Source: Rossellomorea vietnamensis
Lineage (GTDB): Bacteria; Bacillota; Bacilli; Bacillales; Bacillaceae_B
Assembly (NCBI RefSeq): GCF_001305855.1
Contig: NZ_LIXZ01000008.1
Location: 1 to 64,000, forward strand
DNA: 64,000 nt
Direction of reading: 5' to 3'
The translations under genes were made by a program, and so were the position numbers. Positions 9,501-16,983 of this stretch are shown one piece after another (position 1 is the stretch's first letter; the number at the start of each line of letters is the position of its first letter). The notes under the pieces were generated by a model, which was not told where the DNA came from, searched no databases, and worked only from the letters and a program-made list of their open reading frames with translations.

Positions 9501-12094
9501 TCCGTGCGGTTATAGTGGATGCGGATGTTGTTTTCTGGAACAGGTTCCGCTTCAGGGTCTTCTCCTCCACCTGCCGCAGCACCCGTGATCTTCCCTCCTT
9601 CAACGGTGAGAAGTGCCGTACCTCCGTCTGTTTTTGAAGGAAGGGTCAGCGTGACTTCACCGGATTCAGAAGTAGTATAGATTTCTCCGGAATAAGCGTT
9701 GGTTACGATCGCATCAGGAGAATCAACCGTCAACGTGATCTCTTTCGTTTCATCCGCCACGTTCAACCCGACGTATACGGAGTCGTCTTCGTAGTCACGG
9801 GAGAACAATAGGAATTGGTCGCTATTGGAACCGCCAACCGTGTTTCTTTCCCCTTTAGCGAATACATCCGAATGGGCTCCCCTGAAGTTCAGGATCTTTG
9901 TATAGTGAGCCAGCACATCATTATTCTCTACATCATCCCAGTTCAGGTCATAGCGGTTGTCATACTGAGGATAATTATTCGCACCGCTCTGCCCAAGCTC
10001 CTCACCGTAATAAATGACCGGCTGTCCTTTCGACGTCGCCTGAAGGGAGGCTGCGAGCTTCAGCTTGCCCTTGTCCCCGCCTAGTGAATACAGGAATCCG
10101 TCTTCATCATGACTTCCCAGGAATTGTCCAAGCGTTGCCGTGTTATCGATCTTTCCGTTTCGGGCCGTCAGTTTATCATTGGCCGCTTTCAGATTGCCGT
10201 CCACAAACTCACGGGCGATATCCTTGAATCCGAAGTCGAGGAGAGAATCCATTATCCCCGTATCAAGGTAGCCATAGTCATTGTCAGCACTTGCTCCCCA
10301 CGCTTCGCCGATCATTTTGTGCTTCGGCATTTTTTCCGTGATCGCATTTTTGAAAGCCATCCATGTGGCGTCTTCCACATGCTTCACGGTATCGACACGG
10401 AAATAGTCGATCGTATTGCCTTTATCAGTTTTTGCTTTCTCGATCCAGTCGGTCTGCCAGTCGATGATTTCTTGACGAACTTCAGGGTCTTCTGTCCTCA
10501 CGTCAGGAAGTCCGGCCAGTTCACCGACCACTTCGTCCGTACCAACATTGCCCTGACGCAGGATGTCACTGTACTTTTCACGTTCGGCGTCAGTCGGATA
10601 CCCGGCAGGACGCTGATCTTCAGGCAGCTCGCCGTCGATTTCCTTCAATCCATAACCGGTGTGATTCAACACGACATCCACCATGATCTTGATCCCGCGG
10701 TCATGAGCTTCATCGATCAGGTTATGGAAGTCGTCCATGCTTCCGAAGTGAGGGTTAAGCTCGCCGAAGTTGCTCGCCCAATAGCCATGGTATCCGAAAT
10801 AAGGCTCCCCCTCTTCCCCTTTTCGCACATCATACTTCACATTCTCCACAACCGGACTGATCCAAATTGTGTTCACGCCGAGCTTATCAAGGTAATCAAG
10901 TTTTTCCGTGATTCCATTAAAATCTCCGCCTTGATACGTTCCGCGTTTGCTTTGATCATAATTCAAATCGTAAGGATCATCGTTTGACGTATCCCCGTTG
11001 AAAAATCGGTCTGTCAGCATGAAATAGATGATCGATTCATCCCAATCAAGGTCGGAATCGCCGACAGACTGCCTTGCTTTCACTTCGATTTCAGCGCTTC
11101 CTTTATAGACGTTTCCGTAAGAATCCACTGCGGTTAAAGGAATCGTTTTCGTTCCTGCCGTAATGTCGTCATCTACGGAAAGCGTCACTTCATTCAGGGA
11201 CGGATCGATTTCAAGCTTCTTCGATCCTCCTAATGTAGAAACATCGGCTGTGATTTTTTGAATCGTTAAACCATCAGTTAATCCTTCGATGTCAACATTC
11301 AAGACAGCGTTTTCATTGTAATCCACAGCTGAAGGAGCCACAGAACCCGTCACTGTCAGATCGGCTTTCTGGAAATCAAGAACCGATTTGCCGTCCACCG
11401 TATTGTAGGGATCGCTCACTTCCGTCGTCACACCATCTTTTGTGACTAAAAAAGAGTACTCATTTTTCCCGTTAGGAATGCCGTCGTATGGCAGGACGAA
11501 ACGCTCATTCTCCGGCTCATACGTCATTTCCTTCGTTTCTCCATTGTACTTTAACTCTACTTTCTCAATCGAATCCATTTGATCGTTTTTGAAAAGGTCC
11601 TTGTCTCGATAGTAGAATGTCGCATCCCCTTGATCGATGACCGGTGCAGACCCATCCGGTACGATGCGGATCCCCTCGACACCACTTGTTATGTAGGCTT
11701 TGGTGAGGGTGTCGTTCTTGTTCACTTTAATGAAGCGGTCGCCGAATTCTTTTTGAGCGGTACCCCATTCCTCGGTACTGCGCAGGACGAATCCGAACTG
11801 CTCCGTTTCAGGTGCCACGGCGATATTCGCTACCGCGACTCCGTTTTCGTATGAGTCAAAATTGATTTGATTGTCCTTAACCCCTGTGTTCCATGCCCAT
11901 ATGTTCCAGCCCTCATACGTTTCGTCTTCACGATCATACGTGAAGCGCACCGTGCGATCACCGGAATCCGCTGCTGTTGCCGCTTCATTTCCGTCTGCAA
12001 CGGCAGAAGCCGCCGGAGCGAATGGTGACCACAGACTGATCAGCATCATCAATGTCATAATCATCGAGACGTGACGCTTTGTCCTATTTCTCAT
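6518..12094 (-). CDS. Secreted bifunctional alpha-amylase/type I pullulanase
   Basis: 1858 aa. Signal peptide about 1-31 (basic start, hydrophobic core, ASAVA). A CBM41-like starch-binding domain lies near 48-150. The first GH13 domain, about 345-800, has amylase motifs DVVLNHTG (about 478), FRVDTVKH with the nucleophile Asp (about 565), GEAWG with the acid Glu (about 597) and GSHDED (about 663). Two more CBM41 repeats follow near 855 and 970, then Ig-like/CBM48 regions. The second GH13 domain, about 1290-1750, carries the type I pullulanase signature YNWGYDP (about 1381), DVVYTH (about 1426), MRFDMM (about 1490), GEGW (about 1522) and AAHDN (about 1613). The tail is basic (KGKKGKKKKQ) with no LPXTG. 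The layout matches the known two-headed alkaline amylopullulanases of Bacillus: it should cut both alpha-1,4 and alpha-1,6 bonds of starch or pullulan outside the cell. AAGGGGG precedes the ATG. Monocistronic; repression by CcpA is expected from two cre boxes. Confidence 0.93.
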   Translation of the reverse strand: MRNRTKRHVSMIMTLMMLISLWSPFAPAASAVADGNEAATAADSGDRTVRFTYDREDETYEGWNIWAWNTGVKDNQINFDSYENGVAVANIAVAPETEQFGFVLRSTEEWGTAQKEFGDRFIKVNKNDTLTKAYITSGVEGIRIVPDGSAPVIDQGDATFYYRDKDLFKNDQMDSIEKVELKYNGETKEMTYEPENERFVLPYDGIPNGKNEYSFLVTKDGVTTEVSDPYNTVDGKSVLDFQKADLTVTGSVAPSAVDYNENAVLNVDIEGLTDGLTIQKITADVSTLGGSKKLEIDPSLNEVTLSVDDDITAGTKTIPLTAVDSYGNVYKGSAEIEVKARQSVGDSDLDWDESIIYFMLTDRFFNGDTSNDDPYDLNYDQSKRGTYQGGDFNGITEKLDYLDKLGVNTIWISPVVENVKYDVRKGEEGEPYFGYHGYWASNFGELNPHFGSMDDFHNLIDEAHDRGIKIMVDVVLNHTGYGLKEIDGELPEDQRPAGYPTDAEREKYSDILRQGNVGTDEVVGELAGLPDVRTEDPEVRQEIIDWQTDWIEKAKTDKGNTIDYFRVDTVKHVEDATWMAFKNAITEKMPKHKMIGEAWGASADNDYGYLDTGIMDSLLDFGFKDIAREFVDGNLKAANDKLTARNGKIDNTATLGQFLGSHDEDGFLYSLGGDKGKLKLAASLQATSKGQPVIYYGEELGQSGANNYPQYDNRYDLNWDDVENNDVLAHYTKILNFRGAHSDVFAKGERNTVGGSNSDQFLLFSRDYEDDSVYVGLNVADETKEITLTVDSPDAIVTNAYSGEIYTTSESGEVTLTLPSKTDGGTALLTVEGGKITGAAAGGGEDPEAEPVPENNIRIHYNRTDGNYENFGAWLWNDVASPSANWPTGATMFEKTDSYGAYIDVPLAEGAKNIGFLVMDITKGDAGKDGGDKSFSITNPDVNEIWIEQGSDKVYTYEPVDLPENTVRIHYDREDGNYENFGLWTWGDVKSPTTDWPTGALDFSKKDRYGAYVDVELNADAKQIGFLVLNEATGEKDGGDKTFNLLDKYDQLWVKEGDDNVYISPHGDVATGLVSSEVISDDTIRLNFTMTDGLTEHALLSGLALKDSDGSDVKVNSAKITGDKTVEVKADFDLKKLPLSITYSGRTVSAEAGWRLLDNKYAYDGDDLGATYKKGNATLKLWAPKASKVVANFYDKKDAATKIGSVELSLGEKGVWSTDVKAKELSVKDLKGYYYQYEVTNDGVTKKVLDPYAKSMAAFTVNTEGETGPDGDNVGKAAIVDLKGTDPKKFTHASIDGYEKREDAVIYEIHVRDFTSDPSIEKDLKKERWGTYDAFIKKLDYIKSMGVTHVQLLPIMAWYYGDETKMGERELEYSAGGNEYNWGYDPHSYFSPDGAYSEDPANPQLRIEETKRLIDAIHDKGMGVVLDVVYTHMAKTSTLNDIVPNYYAFQDDQGNFLGGFGNNLATNHVMAEKLMVDSVKYWFDEYKIDGMRFDMMGDASYPAIQKAYDAAAEINPDALFIGEGWRTFAGHLSDPSLEGMGADQDWMDKTDDVGVFSDEIRNELKSGFGSEGEPRFLTGGARDINTIFNNIKGQPGNTADDDPGDMVQYIAAHDNLPLYDVIAQSIKKDPAIPENNLEIHKRIRLGNSMILTSQGTAFIHAGQEYGRTKQWLGEGVPEQKYHELEDENGDPFGYFIHDSYDSSDAINMFDWEKATNKKKYEINTTTREYTEGLIKLRRSTNAFRLGDKDLVDQNVSLMDIPEIADTDLLLAYKNVSTDGTGEYYVFVNADDKARALSIGDYDISKGKVVVDNDEAGTHPVSKKSGFSISNDTLTLDPLTAVVIKVDEKGKKGKKKKQH

Positions 12095-12154
12095 TCATGT
12101 TTCCCCCTTATTAATGTGATAAATAGAATAATAGAAGTGCTCGTGATGATATCG

Positions 12155-12168
12155 TGGAAACGTTTGCA
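12155..12168. promoter_or_regulatory. CcpA cre box 1 of the amylopullulanase gene
   Basis: TGGAAACGTTTGCA fits the cre consensus TGNAANCGNTNNCA at every fixed position, 61 bp upstream of the start codon. Confidence 0.8.
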
Positions 12169-12220
12169 CAATTGGTTAAAAAAATGTGAGGTGACTCCCG
12201 GGGTAGTTATTTCGAACTAA

Positions 12221-12234
12221 TGCAAACGCTTGCA
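12221..12234. promoter_or_regulatory. CcpA cre box 2 of the amylopullulanase gene
   Basis: TGCAAACGCTTGCA also fits the cre consensus fully. It is centred 66 bp from box 1, which would allow cooperative or looped binding. I could not place a clear -35/-10 pair around it. Confidence 0.8.
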
Positions 12235-12382
12235 ATTGTCTGTCTTTTTTATTTTACAATAGAGGGTTGAGAGTGGCTATATGACTATTGGGGGATTTTT
12301 CAGGAATTGTTCTTCTGGCTGACTTAAGAAATTCGAAGGCTGTGGGAACACTGTTTCTACTCTACAGCCGACAGACAGATTC

Positions 12383-12887
12383 CTATTCCATATGGGGTTG
12401 AGGTATGAAGTATCGTAACCCTTTCACAATGATCCCATCATTGGCTGGTTCAAAGTCTAACTCTGGAACTGGATGAAAGTTCATCTTCCTATAAAGAGAT
12501 AAAGTATTTTTCATAAATTCAGCTGTATGCAGTCCTACGGCACGATATCCCTGTTTGGCTGACAAATCAATGCAATGGTGCATGAGTCCTTCTCCTATCC
12601 CCTTGATCCACCGCAAGCATTCGAATCTCTGGATAATCAGGCCTCTGTGTCGTCCATTCATACGCTTCAGTCTTCCCTGGAAACAGAACGACACTCCCTA
12701 CAATCTTCCCGCTTATTTCCGCAACAAAGATATCTACTCCCGGCTTTACATCATTTTCAGAAGAAAGGGTCCTTTTTAGAGCATTCCAATGATCTTCAGA
12801 TACTAAATCTTTGTATTCTTCATAATACGGCGCACGCATAGTACGAACTGGTTCGATTTCATCTCTATTCATTTTTCTAATCTGCAT
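12383..12887 (-). pseudogene. GNAT acetyltransferase, frameshifted
   Basis: The first frame (from ATG 12887, GGGGATG upstream) gives the GNAT N-terminal half with VAEISGKIVGSVVLF and the strand IRMLAVD. It then runs out of frame at about 12600-12610. The second frame resumes with GIGEGLMHHCIDLSAKQG, the acetyl-CoA-binding P-loop helix, and continues to a normal C-terminus (LYRKMNFHPVPELDF) at 12383. The residues usually between these (a few positions with the first Arg/Gln of the Q/RxxGxG/A motif) are missing, so this is an internal deletion of several bases, not a single homopolymer slip. Likely inactive. Confidence 0.75.
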
Positions 12888-12994
12888 TTACATCATCCCC
12901 TTACACATCTAAAAAATAAAATATATTCGGAAAAGGATCTGAGCTACAGACCCTCAATCTTTATTTATTTTTCAGGAGAATATATTCCTGTTAA

Positions 12995-13414
12995 TTATCC
13001 CAGACAGTTCCTGGATGTATGACGCCAGATATGTTCTCCAACAAAACCTGGTATATGGATCATTGTCTGGTTCCAGAAGATCTTATAATTTTCGTCTGTT
13101 ATTTCCTTTACTAATTCAGTGATATCTGATGACTTAAGCGGTGTTTCAAGCACTTGAAAGCGATTGAGATGCATATAATGCTCATTATCTTCTGTTCCAT
13201 CATTTCCGGTTATCTCTACTATTCCCGTTGCCAAACCTCTTGCAATTATTCCACGTCCATTACTATATAGAAAGACAATATCATTAGATCCCATCTCATC
13301 AATAAAATATTTCCATGGTGAATAATAAGCTGCTACCTTTCCCTCTGAGAGCATCTCTCTTTCGTTATTAGGGTTATTTGATTTATTTGTGCTCATAATA
13401 TAAGCCTTGGGCAC
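12995..13414 (-). CDS. Hypothetical protein, possible EVE/PUA-like fold
   Basis: 139 aa. AYIMSTN at the N-terminus, then DEMGSNDIVFLYSNGRGIIARG, is reminiscent of EVE-type PUA-like domains, which read modified bases; that match is by eye only. The start is probably GTG at 13414 (AAAGGA 10 nt before it); an ATG at 13396 is an alternative. A small basic protein gene lies 34 bp upstream on the same strand. Confidence 0.6.
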   Translation of the reverse strand: MPKAYIMSTNKSNNPNNEREMLSEGKVAAYYSPWKYFIDEMGSNDIVFLYSNGRGIIARGLATGIVEITGNDGTEDNEHYMHLNRFQVLETPLKSSDITELVKEITDENYKIFWNQTMIHIPGFVGEHIWRHTSRNCLG

Positions 13415-13448
13415 ATAATCATCCTTTCAAATAAAGAGATATATTCTA

Positions 13449-13598
13449 TTATTTTCTTTTTTGTGCTTCTTTTCTAATCGTTCCGATCTTTTTATCGCTT
13501 CTAGTATCTCTTCCATTTACATTACGAATCGAACCAGCAGGTAAACCATGTTTCTTTTCGAAAGTTCCGACTGTACAATCGCTTCTTGTTTTGCGCAT
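13449..13598 (-). CDS. Small basic protein, 49 aa
   Basis: ATG at 13598 preceded by a strong AAGGAGGTGGATGATC site, stop at 13449. It begins MRKTRSDCTVGTFEKKHGLP, then AGSIRNVNGRDTRSD and a Lys/Arg-rich tail. Strongly basic, no membrane segment, one Cys. I recognise similar short proteins in Bacillus but know no function; nucleic acid binding would be a guess. It probably forms a unit with the EVE-like gene downstream. Confidence 0.7.
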   Translation of the reverse strand: MRKTRSDCTVGTFEKKHGLPAGSIRNVNGRDTRSDKKIGTIRKEAQKRK

Positions 13599-13730
13599 GA
13601 TCATCCACCTCCTTCTGAACCTATTATACTATTTAAATTGTAAAATAACCCATTTTTTGAAAGGGCTTTAGATTACAAAAAGAAATCTCCACCATCGCTT
13701 CTCTTTATATAAGCCTATATTCACTCGCGC

Positions 13731-13736
13731 TATAAT
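13731..13736 (+). promoter_or_regulatory. -10 box for the DUF2157 gene
   Basis: A perfect TATAAT 39 bp before the start; no convincing -35 at standard spacing. Confidence 0.5.
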
Positions 13737-13774
13737 ATAATAAAGAGAGGGATTTCATGATAGGGGTGAGCTTT

Positions 13775-15877
13775 ATGAAGAAAACGGTGTCACTAACCTA
13801 CTTATTCGGTGTTGTTTTCATTTTAACCAGCGCTCTTTATTTCTTCGCTTCTAACTGGCAGATGTTTTCGCGGCTTGAAAAAGTGGCTTTAGCGGGGGCT
13901 TTGATTGTATTGTTCTATGGAGCCAGTTTTCTGTTGGATCGTGTATTGAAGGGAGCCCATTTCCTTTCCAATTGGTTGTTGGTCAGCGGGGTGATATCCT
14001 TTGGTCTTTCCGTTGCCTTGCTCGGACAGCTGTATAATTCCCATGCGGACAGTTACTTATTGTTTCTTGTCTGGTCCATTCCCGCCCTGCTGTTCAGCTT
14101 GTACACAAGATACGGCGGATTTTACGCATTAACCCACATCCTCATCCATTTGACGATTTACTTTTACCTGTTCCCCTCCACACCATTCGGACACTGGACC
14201 CTCGCCCATACGTGGATTGCGTTCGGAATCGGTATCGCGAACCTGCTCTTGTTTTTCACCATCAAAAAGGGATTCATCCGTTCAATGCCTTTGCTTTATT
14301 TGAGTCTCGTCTCAGCCAATCTCCTCCTTATTGTCACGGCTTTCGATAACGAGTATTCCGCTTTCTTCACCCTGTTTTATGTATGTCTCCTAGGGATCGG
14401 TGTGTACCGGTATTTTCATAAGGAAACATCCATTTTCATCATTCTATCGTTGTTTGGAACGGGCTTTATCATCATTAAAATGTTCGAGTTGATGGCGAGA
14501 TACGTGTCCAGTCTGTTCTTCGTCGGTCTCTTACTGGCCGCCACTTTATTATTAGTCGGAAGTGTGTTCCTTGTGAACTACTTACGAAAGCATTCCGCTT
14601 CCCGTCATTGGTCAAAGACGATTTTCGTGGCAAGTGTCACGACCATCGCTTCAGTTTTCATTGTAGCGTCTGTTTTCGGACTGCTTTCATTGTTCATGGT
14701 AGATGTCTCCATGATCACTCTATTTGTCTTGGCGACGGTATTTCTCGTCATTCCAAGCACATTAACGAGCTGGCCGTCTCCTGTAAAATATTCGCTTATG
14801 ATGACCGGCATCGTGATCGGGATGACAGCAAGTGGGTTCGAAGAATTTTCGTTTGTGATGTTCTTTGTTTTAGCCTTTGTGTTCTATCTTGAAAAACGGA
14901 TTGCTGTGAGATTTACCTTTTACCTGCTGTTTCAATTGAATACAGCGATCTTCTTGGGGCAAACGATGGAACTCGGTGCACATGCCCTTCTGCTGGTGAT
15001 GGTGCTCTTAATCGGAATCGCCTACCTTCTGCTGAAAAATAAACAGGGGATTCAGTATGGAGCGTTTCTCAGTGGATTCATAGCCCTTTTCTCGTTAATC
15101 ACGATCGATCTATCGTTGAGTTTTCATATAGTCTATTTCACCCTCTTTTTCCTGATAGCAACCTTATGCGTGTATGTTTTCAAAAAGCAGGGTCTCAAGC
15201 TTTATTGGGTTTCATCCCTTATATTCTGGTTCATGCTTATTGTCCAGCTGTATTACGATCTTGCCTGGAAGCTCGTTCATAAATCGCTGCTCTTTGCCGG
15301 GTTGGGCATCGTCTTCTTGCTGGTCGCTGGCTACCTGGACAGAAAAGGCGGCTTTGAACAGAAATCCCATTCGATCCTTGCAGGAAAAAAGATCGGTATC
15401 CTCTTTATCATCTGTCTTCAAGCCCTATGGATCGGGTATCAGGTGTATTCGAACGAAACCTTACTCACAAACGGGGAAACAGTCATCCTGGAACTTCAAC
15501 CAGTCGATCCGAGGTCACTCCTACAAGGAGATTATGTGGAATTGAACTACAGTATTTCACAGCTGGAGGATACCTCCATCGATGACAACGGGCCCGTCAC
15601 GATTGTATTACGGGAAAACTCACAGGGTCTCCATGAATATACAGGAGTTTATAAATTTAATGGTAAATGGAACGCTTCTTATGAAAAGAAACCCGGGGAC
15701 GTGCTCTTAAATGGAAAAGTGACAAGCTCGTGGGGCAACAGTGCCCAGGTCACTTATGGAATTGAACATTTCTTCATACCCGAAGGAACCGGTCTTGATG
15801 TAGAGGGGAAGGTGAAGACTGCGGTGGTGAAGGTGAGTGATAAGGGGGATGGGATCTTGGTGCGGTTGAAGGACTAA
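13775..15877 (+). CDS. DUF2157/GDYXXLXY domain membrane protein
   Basis: About 700 aa with a DUF2157-type N-terminus (YLFGVVFILTSALYFFASNW) and some 16-18 hydrophobic helices. A C-terminal soluble domain of about 150 residues starts with a helix and contains GDYVELNY, the eponymous motif of GDYXXLXY proteins. The start at 13775 is preferred over 13757 because GGGGTGAG stands before it. A -10 TATAAT lies at 13731. The family is membrane-bound and of unknown role. The gene stands alone and ends at a bidirectional hairpin. Confidence 0.85.
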   Translation: MKKTVSLTYLFGVVFILTSALYFFASNWQMFSRLEKVALAGALIVLFYGASFLLDRVLKGAHFLSNWLLVSGVISFGLSVALLGQLYNSHADSYLLFLVWSIPALLFSLYTRYGGFYALTHILIHLTIYFYLFPSTPFGHWTLAHTWIAFGIGIANLLLFFTIKKGFIRSMPLLYLSLVSANLLLIVTAFDNEYSAFFTLFYVCLLGIGVYRYFHKETSIFIILSLFGTGFIIIKMFELMARYVSSLFFVGLLLAATLLLVGSVFLVNYLRKHSASRHWSKTIFVASVTTIASVFIVASVFGLLSLFMVDVSMITLFVLATVFLVIPSTLTSWPSPVKYSLMMTGIVIGMTASGFEEFSFVMFFVLAFVFYLEKRIAVRFTFYLLFQLNTAIFLGQTMELGAHALLLVMVLLIGIAYLLLKNKQGIQYGAFLSGFIALFSLITIDLSLSFHIVYFTLFFLIATLCVYVFKKQGLKLYWVSSLIFWFMLIVQLYYDLAWKLVHKSLLFAGLGIVFLLVAGYLDRKGGFEQKSHSILAGKKIGILFIICLQALWIGYQVYSNETLLTNGETVILELQPVDPRSLLQGDYVELNYSISQLEDTSIDDNGPVTIVLRENSQGLHEYTGVYKFNGKWNASYEKKPGDVLLNGKVTSSWGNSAQVTYGIEHFFIPEGTGLDVEGKVKTAVVKVSDKGDGILVRLKD

Positions 15878-15908
15878 GTGTTAGTTCCTTATTACAATGA
15901 GAGTGAAA

Positions 15909-15946
15909 GAGGTTGGCTTAAAGGAATAATACTATAAGCCAACCTC
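15909..15946. terminator. Bidirectional hairpin between convergent genes
   Basis: Perfect 12-bp stem GAGGTTGGCTTA / TAAGCCAACCTC with a 14-nt loop between the DUF2157 gene and the convergent DUF2442 gene. The T tails are short. Confidence 0.7.
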
Positions 15947-15953
15947 CATATAT

Positions 15954-16253
15954 TTAAGCTCTTTCTAAAAAATTATTATCTTTCGCTACTTCAATCATTT
16001 TTTTAATTTCTATTAAATCAATGCCTTCCCTGTATAACTGATCGGGATCCAAATCTAATTCTCCTGGCCAAGTGACTGTTTTCAACTCATTGTCAACGAA
16101 CACTTTACCGAAGAATTCCCGATCTTTTAATTGTTCAAGAACCCCTTCCATGTGAGGCTTGATGTCAACGAACTTTTTTGAACCATCTGTAAAATCAATT
16201 AGAAGCCATCCATCCATTCCCGGGATCGGATCAACTTTATTTATAAGAATCAT
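15954..16253 (-). CDS. DUF2442 domain protein
   Basis: 99 aa. The N-terminal half has the DUF2442 pattern (WLLIDFTDGSKKFVDIKP ... WPGELDLDPDQLY). A perfect GGAGGTG site precedes ATG 16253. It follows the DUF4160 gene by 11 bp. DUF4160 and DUF2442 genes are commonly paired and have been proposed as toxin-antitoxin-like modules; the polarity of that relation is not shown here. Confidence 0.85.
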   Translation of the reverse strand: MILINKVDPIPGMDGWLLIDFTDGSKKFVDIKPHMEGVLEQLKDREFFGKVFVDNELKTVTWPGELDLDPDQLYREGIDLIEIKKMIEVAKDNNFLERA

Positions 16254-16264
16254 TGGGACACCTC

Positions 16265-16531
16265 CTAGTATAGGGGTGGTATCTTGCGCGGTGCTTCTTT
16301 ACACCTGCACTCATACCACGCTTTAATCATATCACCCTTATGAATATCAAGCCACATAATAACATCCTTCTCTTTGGTTCGGGGTAAGGGTTTATCCTCT
16401 CTTAAATATTCACCTGTCATTATTTCTATTCTTGTCCTTAATTCAGAATAAATTACATGAAAGTGAGGAGGATCATGGTCATTGTAGTATAAGTAAATGG
16501 ATATACCTCCAAATTCGCTGATCTTTGGCAT
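16265..16531 (-). CDS. DUF4160 domain protein
   Basis: 88 aa from ATG 16531 (MPKISEFGGISIYLYYNDHD), the start favoured by AGAGGGA 7 nt upstream; the longer reading from 16561 has no such site. The motif DHDPPHFHV is typical of DUF4160. It is the first of the DUF4160-DUF2442 pair, immediately downstream of a truncated comM-like reading frame, and so possibly under the LexA-box promoter at 16.9 kb. Confidence 0.85.
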   Translation of the reverse strand: MPKISEFGGISIYLYYNDHDPPHFHVIYSELRTRIEIMTGEYLREDKPLPRTKEKDVIMWLDIHKGDMIKAWYECRCKEAPRKIPPLY

Positions 16532-16557
16532 GAGTTCATCCCTCTTTTTTTCTTTTA

Positions 16558-16695
16558 TCACCTAGGCAAGTACACAGAAGCATCAGGCAATCCGGCAGTA
16601 ACAAATGCCTTTGTCCCTTGCATGGACCTTACTTCTACAGATACCTTGTAGCCTTCTAAGCCTTTTAAACCAATGCTTGTCACTTTACTGATCAT
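16558..16695 (-). pseudogene. comM: ComM/YifB (Mg-chelatase-like ATPase) N-terminal stub
   Basis: A 45-codon frame with an excellent AGGAGG site: MISKVTSIGLKGLEGYKVSV then EVRSMQGTKAFVTAGLPDASV. This is the start of ComM/YifB proteins (about 500 aa), whose N-terminus contains GLxGYxVxVE and VGLPDA. After PDASVY the frame ends LPR-stop, and the DUF4160 gene begins. The rest of the gene is gone, so this is a remnant; the intact ribosome site suggests the stub may still be translated. Confidence 0.75.
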
Positions 16696-16865
16696 GGATG
16701 TTCCTCCTATTTCCCTTTATAGGATTGATAACTGATGGAATTGGGCTTTTAAAATAAGAAATGGGGTGGATTATTTATAGAAGTGGAAAATTGAGAGTGA
16801 ATGGCTCACCCGACTAAAAAAAGGATACATAAAGTGGATTTCTTCGAAGGAGAGGAAACAGATTA

Positions 16866-16913
16866 GAACATATGTTCTAATTTTATATTACTGTATTCGT
16901 TTAATGTTGTCAA
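16866..16913 (-). promoter_or_regulatory. SOS promoter with LexA box
   Basis: On the minus strand there is a -35 TTGACA (16908-16913), a 17-bp spacer and a -10 TAATAT (16885-16890). The perfect palindrome TTAGAACATATGTTCTAA (16863-16880) follows at once. GAACATATGTTC meets the Bacillus LexA core GAACNNNNGTTC. Downstream lie only the comM stub and the DUF4160-DUF2442 pair; 16696-16862 holds no gene I can support. Confidence 0.8.
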
Positions 16914-16952
16914 TATATTCAAAATGGTTCTTAACCTTATTTTTCTAAAAAT

Positions 16953-16983
16953 AAAAAAATAGGAACAAGTAGCACCTGTCCCT
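16953..16983 (-). terminator. Terminator of the TslA-like gene
   Basis: On the minus strand a GU-containing stem AGGGACAGG / CTTGTTCCT is followed by a run of seven T. It begins at the stop codon of the toxin gene. Confidence 0.75.

Noticed and set aside
6641..11854. Many plus-strand frames up to 292 aa inside the amylopullulanase gene
   Set aside because: The minus-strand frame has complete catalytic motifs over its whole length; the others are high-GC third-position shadows.
16265..16561. Longer DUF4160 start at 16561
   Set aside because: It would overlap the comM stub and has no ribosome site, whereas ATG 16531 has AGAGGGA at the right distance.
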